In this document: positions 59,311 through 64,000 of the stretch, in pieces | How the letters are laid out: each line of letters begins with the position of its first letter | Position numbering within the stretch: position 1 is the stretch's first letter | Assembly (NCBI GenBank): GCA_036345935.2 | Contig: JADWOT020000010.1 | Location: 398,943 to 462,942 of the forward strand | Length of the DNA stretch: 64,000 bases | DNA from: Taenia hydatigena | Taxonomy: Eukaryota > Platyhelminthes > Cestoda > Cyclophyllidea > Taeniidae | Direction: 5' to 3' | Position numbers and translations under genes: made by a program | Notes under the pieces: model-generated | What the model saw: the letters and a program-made list of their open reading frames with translations, nothing else | The model's database searches: none | What the model was told of the DNA's origin: nothing

Positions 59311-59890
59311 AGTTGGAAGCGAATTTTCCAACTTAATCATACTCCACTCGCCACTGTCAGCACAATACCCGATGGGCATTTTTTGACTGGCACCTTTGCT
59401 GGCTGCTCTTCTGCTCAAAATGCTTCTAAAGCCATCCGTTTTCCAAAAGATCAAACGAACTCTTATTTGAGTCTCATCTTCATTATTGAGTGTGGTTCTT
59501 AACAAGGAGCTATGAGCTTTAGTACTTTGTAAGATTTTACAGAAAACGTGGTTTTGGATTCGGAGGAACCAATGCGTAAAACTTTGTTAAATAAAATTAT
59601 TAAGGGTAGTTTAATGACCAACTACCGTTTTGGTTGCATTACGCATCTGTTGAAAGATGTCGCAGTTTATGAGTGTGCCGACAAGTAGTAAAGCAAGACT
59701 GTTTGGAGAGCACGGAGCACGACTCGATAGCTACGATTACATAACCATCGCATGAATGCTTCGCCATTCTGCAATAGACACTATGGAGTCGCTAACACTC
59801 TATCACCTGCTGATCATAAAATTGGGGATGCATAAAAATCAGCTAAGATCAAGTGTACTGCCAACTCTATAGGGCTTTCCTTCCAAGGCG
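59310..59890 (+). pseudogene. Family X, copy 3
   Basis: First exon MLLKPSVFQKIKRTLI then TGA. The second exon is open: FTENVVLDSEEPMRKTLLNK, NYRFGCITHLLKDVAVYE, CADK up to a GTAGTA donor at the same place as in the other copies. The last exon is frameshifted and has stops. X similarity ends at about 59,890, where repeat Y begins. Together the three copies define the exon layout of the family, though none is fully open. Confidence 0.55.
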
Positions 59891-60190
59891 AAAAGTCAGG
59901 ACAGCAGTGACAATTTTTGTCAGATCATGGCAGAGCTTGTCCAGTGTTTGCAGCTACCGATGCGATGTGCCATTGTGAAGGATATCCACCCTGATTTTAT
60001 GATGAAATTATAACTGCCTATCTGTGGCAAAACCTTTTTCCCGAGGCGCATATACACATGCAAGCTGCTTCCTACTAAATCCGTTTTGCTATTGCTATTA
60101 TCGAGTTGGATTGTAACCAACATAAACAAGAGCACTTCTTCCTATCACTTCACTTCACTAACCGTTCCGCCATCCCTATTTTAAGAGAAT
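59890..60190. repeat. Dispersed repeat Y, copy 2
   Basis: Colinear with 5,865-6,160 in the same orientation, with small gaps. No conserved frame. Confidence 0.5.
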
Positions 60191-60249
60191 TGATGGCATT
60201 TACACTCCAGCTAGTGAAGTAAAAGGTTGCGCTAAAAAACACCACGCGC

Positions 60250-60525
60250 TTAAACAAAATAGTAAGATTGTAGCCGAAGGAAGTTCACGAATTCTTCCGA
60301 ATCATTGTCTTCACGACCATTGTGCAAGCTTGGATCTGACGAGGTGTGTCTAAGGATGCTGGCTACTCTAGGGTACTGATCAGCGGTTGCAGTGACTGCA
60401 GCCATGAAGCAAGACATGCCCTTGGTGACTGGTTCTTTTATAGGAAGAGTACCTTGGTAAACTGTCGACTCGGCGAAATCGATAAATGAACGGAGGACGC
60501 CAATTATCTGCTCATTGACCATCAT
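60250..60525 (-). CDS. Unrecognised 91-aa protein
   Basis: Starts with two ATG codons directly preceded by an in-frame TGA, so the start is credible without splicing. It reads MMVNEQIIGVLRSFIDFAES, TLPIKEPVTKGMSCFMAAVT, SDPSLHNGREDNDSEEFVNF and ends YYFV. Codon texture looks coding: Ser/Thr/Asp-rich, no low-complexity tract. It lies just beyond the 3' end of zinc-finger pseudogene D, same strand, but is not part of that family. No AATAAA close by. Family not recognised. Confidence 0.45.
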   Translation of the reverse strand: MMVNEQIIGVLRSFIDFAESTVYQGTLPIKEPVTKGMSCFMAAVTATADQYPRVASILRHTSSDPSLHNGREDNDSEEFVNFLRLQSYYFV

Positions 60526-60639
60526 TCACGAGGTTAAAATTACACTTGCAGATGATGAAGCGATAATTTTTAACGACGTCTTTCTTTAGTAGAGCAACCT
60601 TGTGCCTCTTTAGGCAAATATGAATGAGAAGACACTGGT

Positions 60640-61546
60640 TTCCCAGGGCTCTTGGGTTTCCAAATCATCTCCTAATTGGGTTCCGGGGGCACATTTTCAT
60701 CTATATTTGAATAGGAACGTAACATGTGCATGTGATTGGTTTTATTGGAAGGGCAAAGAGTACAGAATGCAATCAAACCGTACTTACGTGTGTCTTTGTG
60801 TAGCGTTCTACTTCCAAAAGTGTGTTGAACCCCTTGAAATATTGCAGAAGCAAATTGGACTTGCGAGTACTGTGACGCAGAAGGTGTTGCTGCATAAAAT
60901 TCAAGTCTTTGTGCTTTTCACTACACACGAGGCATTTTCATCCGACAGCAAAACTAACCAAGAAAATTGAAATAATCATAATAAAAAGCTTTCTTTGGCG
61001 TAGATGGCGGTCTACCAACTGGTGTATGTTTGCATAATATATTATTTTCGCCATATGAGGTATAATTGATAGGCATTAAATTTGCTTAGCCTCAAATTAT
61101 ATGGACGAAAAGAAAAATCCATCAGGCGTCGAAACTGCGTCCCTTGATCAACCATAAAGGGTGCCTACAAAGGACTTATTTTAGCCGGGGATCATTAATC
61201 ATGAGCATTTCCCAATTTAAATATTTAGAAACATAAGAAAAATAATTGCAAGGTGTCATAAAGAAGATATGTGAATAAAAAATCACGTACTTGCCTTGAT
61301 CTCTTCAGAGAGGTCGATCTCGTCTTCTGGATTAATAATAGGCGCTTCGCGTAGCCTTCTCTCGTCTTTCAGCTCCTCTTCAATACTTCCAATTATGGGA
61401 TTTCAAGCTACGTCTTTTAGCTCCAGCGCTTTCTCTAAGCCTTTAAAACTGCAAACACGGCTTTGTGTCAAACCATTATGCATCCCTTTTTAATGCATTT
61501 GTAAAATTCAACTCCCTCACCCTCTAGCCTCGTCGTGTCCTGACAT
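60640..61546 (-). pseudogene. Three-finger C2H2 zinc-finger gene, decayed copy D
   Basis: Exon 1 is MSGHDEARG with donor GTGAGG. Exon 2 (about 61,293-61,462) aligns through GLEKALELKDVA and PEDEIDLSEEIK but has a TGA after the VA. Its donor is GCAAGT, a consensus GC-type donor. The exon 3 remnant MLMINDPRLK stops at once. In finger 1 only the QHLLRH-like end (MQQHLLRH) is clear. The last exon is reduced to a few residues (DENVPPEPN, stop). It shares with copy A the 26-nt form of exon 1, and with copy E the form of the last intron and exon. Confidence 0.7.
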
Positions 61547-62706
61547 TGGCTCAATTCTTTCGAATTTTAGTAAGCAAACATCACTTGCAACCTTCGATAC
61601 GCCGATCTTGCAGGCCAACCTTGCTCATGGAGATTACAATTTGCTTCAGCTAAAATGGCTTAAATTTTTTGCGTTTTAATATCATCCTGCTGGTTTGATT
61701 TAAAACCTGTTACGCAAAATGAAACATGCGAAGTGTTCACAGGCTTAATAGTACGAAGCTAAGCAGCTCAGAAATCACAGAATATAAGGATGTAGTGGAA
61801 AATTAGTCTTGAAAAAATATTAAAGAAGCGATAATCGGCATCTGGCAGAGGCAACAGAGGAGGAGTGACTGTACCTTTGTGTGAGAATCCCTTTATTTCC
61901 TTAAATTGCGTCAATTTTTCTTAAACCATTGTGCCTTTCCACTTGCCCCACCCATCATTTCTTACCTTCATTCTTCCATTTCATTTTTTATGAATTCAGT
62001 ACCTCATTTGATTTTCCACTGCAGCTGTAAAGCAGAGGCGGTAATATAGGTGCTTCCTGGACAAAATGGCAAAAATATTTATTGGCAGCGTCCTTAAGAT
62101 TGCTAATACACCCACAATCAGTCTTAGAGAGGGCAAACGGTTACAACCTCGATGCTTTACGGTATACTTTGGATCATGTTCATATGTGAAACGAGTACCG
62201 GGCAGAATGCGATTGCCTTGAAACCTCTAGCACCGAGAAGCAAACACTCCACCTGAACGATCTTCTACCAATTCCTCGCAAGCGAGTAATACACTTTAGA
62301 AATAAATATTTGTTCGATCAAATTATAGCTTGAATTCATCTCCATGCATCCGTAGGAGTAGGCTCAGAAGGTGCATTTTCATTTGGCTTCGACTCATCTG
62401 TACCTGCCCGGCGGAGGATGATGTGGAGATCATGCTCGTAAATTGTGTAATTTTTCACATCTACTGAACTGTTTTATTCCCTGCGCACGCGATTCAGCTC
62501 TCGGGCATTAGACGATTTCATAGAATTCGTTAAGCTATCGCCGCGGGCAGCTCGACATGTCTTACGACAAAACTAATCCCATGCACAAAAATTTACTGCA
62601 ATCAAACGAGCACAAGCATGCAAGAGAACAACCATTATTAAAATTTATATGATCATCACAAACAGCAATTAGGATACATTTAAAACGAAAATGAGGAGTG
62701 ACATAC
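61547..62706. other. No supported gene
   Basis: The region upstream of copy D matches the 5' side of copies A and B for about 200 bp. Beyond that nothing is supported. Confidence 0.4.
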
Positions 62707-62819
62707 CAATATCCGTAGACGTCATCAGAGAATTTGTCCGAATAGATTATATCCAGCCCATCCATGACGGCACGGAAAAGTGTTGAACGAAGAAGCAACA
62801 AATGGGCCCTGTCAATGGT
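62707..62819 (-). CDS. Internal exon of an unrecognised gene
   Basis: Acceptor TTGATTAG, donor GTATGT, 113 nt, phase 0 in and 2 out. It codes TIDRAHLLLLRSTLFRAVMD, then GLDIIYSDKFSDDVYGYW. The well-formed sites and dense, mixed composition look like real coding sequence. Partner exons on the same strand may lie in 63,000-64,000. Family not recognised. Confidence 0.45.
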
Positions 62820-64000
62820 CTAATCAAGCATGCAAAATTTCTCGATAATTAATATTACCCTACATGTTCCACATACAAGCTAATAAATAAATATTTTGCA
62901 GATACTCAGTGTGAATTACGAAACGAGAGAGGCAACGCAATGCAATGCATTGCTTGTTTGTTTGTTGTTGTATGACTCCAAGTTTTGGTAAAGAGCTATG
63001 CTTTGTCCTCGCTGTCGAAATTAGCTTAGCTCAACTGACTCTCCCGCAATGTGGTGAGTGAATGGTGGAAAGCATGTCAATCGCATTGTTCGTGCTTGAA
63101 GTGTTTGAGTAGGAACCGCATATCCATGTCCAGATATGTAAGGCGATATCGTAAGGACTTCAGTAAGGCACCTGATGTTTAAAAGTCGCGAATGGGAGAG
63201 GGCACCGTTACTGTGGACGGAGTTCAATGGGATAATAAAAGGAGATGCGACAACCGCCATTAGTTGAAGTTCGTGATGACTGCCATAAATTCTCTTAGGC
63301 CATCGGTAAATTAGGGAGACACTCGTGAGCATTCTGCATGGCCTCTACTGCAGTCATTTCAGCTTCCAAGAAGTTGGAATTCGACAGGGGGTGTCTATAC
63401 TCTGAATCGGTGAAGACAGAGTCGCCCTACGAATAAGCTGCTGCGCATTACTGCAGACGAGGGAACATAAATAATGATAGCTACTGAGCATCCATAATAG
63501 CCTACTAATGGGTCTATCGAGACCGGTGCTTTGCATATTTTGGAGTGAATTTTGTCATCACACCCGTGGACATGTACGGTAAGCAGTGATTCAAAATCGT
63601 TTAACATTGATTGAAACGGAAGAGCGGAAAGGTTGCGGTGTGGTGTTTGATCGTCCATCGTGATAGCAACTGCTACACGCCCTTGCAAATGTCATTGTTT
63701 GGCACTGCCCTAAATTTTTTTGATGCACATAGTTAAGGCTACTCAATGCAAGTGTTGCTGTAGTGGGCTGGAGAAAGGACAGAACAAAGCTCTTGATCGA
63801 ATCTACGCTACACTTGATTAGAGTCCGACTCGAAGTTCAAAGATTGCATGCGCTACTATATGGATGTTACTAAGCCTGTAATCATCACTAGAGATGGGAC
63901 GAGTTGCGCTTTGGACATGACTCCTTTTGAAGTACGCGCACAGTGGAACAGGTTCCATCGGAGCGATATTGGGAGAGGATTTCTGGTAAAGCTGCGCATT
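62820..64000 (-). other. Possible exons of a gene running off the window
   Basis: Minus-strand frames are open at 63,021-63,332 (WPKRIYGSHHELQLMAVVAS, ISGHGYAVPTQTLQAR) and 63,395-63,688 (VAVAITMDDQTPHRNLSALP). A shorter stretch after acceptor TTATTCGTAG near 63,430 reads GDSVFTDSEYRHPLSNSNFL, then EAEMTAVEAMQNAHECLPNL. Open frames also reach the window end. They overlap in different frames, so at most some are real. I could not build one phased model. Confidence 0.25.

Noticed and set aside
1..64000. CRISPR arrays, bacterial operons, rRNA genes
   Set aside because: No regularly spaced identical repeats with unique spacers, no ribosome-binding-site-led gene strings, and no conserved rRNA segments were seen. 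The splice structure is eukaryotic.

Overview
The window reads as eukaryotic, probably animal, nuclear DNA. It is moderately AT-rich, has no operons or ribosome binding sites, and almost every believable coding stretch is a short exon bounded by GT...AG (twice GC...AG) splice sites, with introns of mostly 50-200 nt. AATAAA signals follow several stop codons. Recognisable families are C2H2 zinc-finger, sirtuin-like, F-box-like and Ty3/gypsy pol. I cannot name the species. Gene models were assembled by eye by matching splice sites and reading phase, so exon borders need transcript support.

The main theme is local gene-family expansion and decay. A five-exon gene for a three-finger C2H2 protein is present at least seven times. 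Two copies are fully open (18,810-20,006 and 55,423-56,627, both minus). One is complete but broken (41,659-42,830), one is a heavily decayed copy (60,640-61,546), and three are fragments (2,690-2,785, 11,095-11,460, 18,458-18,777). The two open copies sit in a module of about 4.2-4.5 kb that also carries a signal-peptide ORF upstream and a third family, 'X', on the far side (X copies near 16.0-17.0, 21.7-22.7 and 59.3-59.9 kb). An F-box-like gene (4,597-5,514) has three broken relatives. Two of these lie in a 2.1-kb inverted repeat (13.8-16.0 kb against 26.2-28.3 kb) that encloses the first zinc-finger module.

The middle holds single genes: a two-exon secreted-type protein (33,303-33,766), a six-exon sirtuin-like gene that has lost its catalytic histidine (35,883-38,430), the last exons of several unknown genes (40.4-45.4 kb), and two small membrane proteins with neatly phased introns (45,908-46,695 and 50,001-50,614).

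Repeats comprise two fields of a degenerate ~49-bp satellite (39.1-40.2 and 52.0-52.95 kb, the first switching polarity), two LTR-like copies in opposite orientation (30.0-30.56 and 46.96-47.66 kb), a decayed Ty3/gypsy pol fragment (53.8-54.35 kb), and TATA-rich palindromic tracts. The remaining stretches show nothing I can support.
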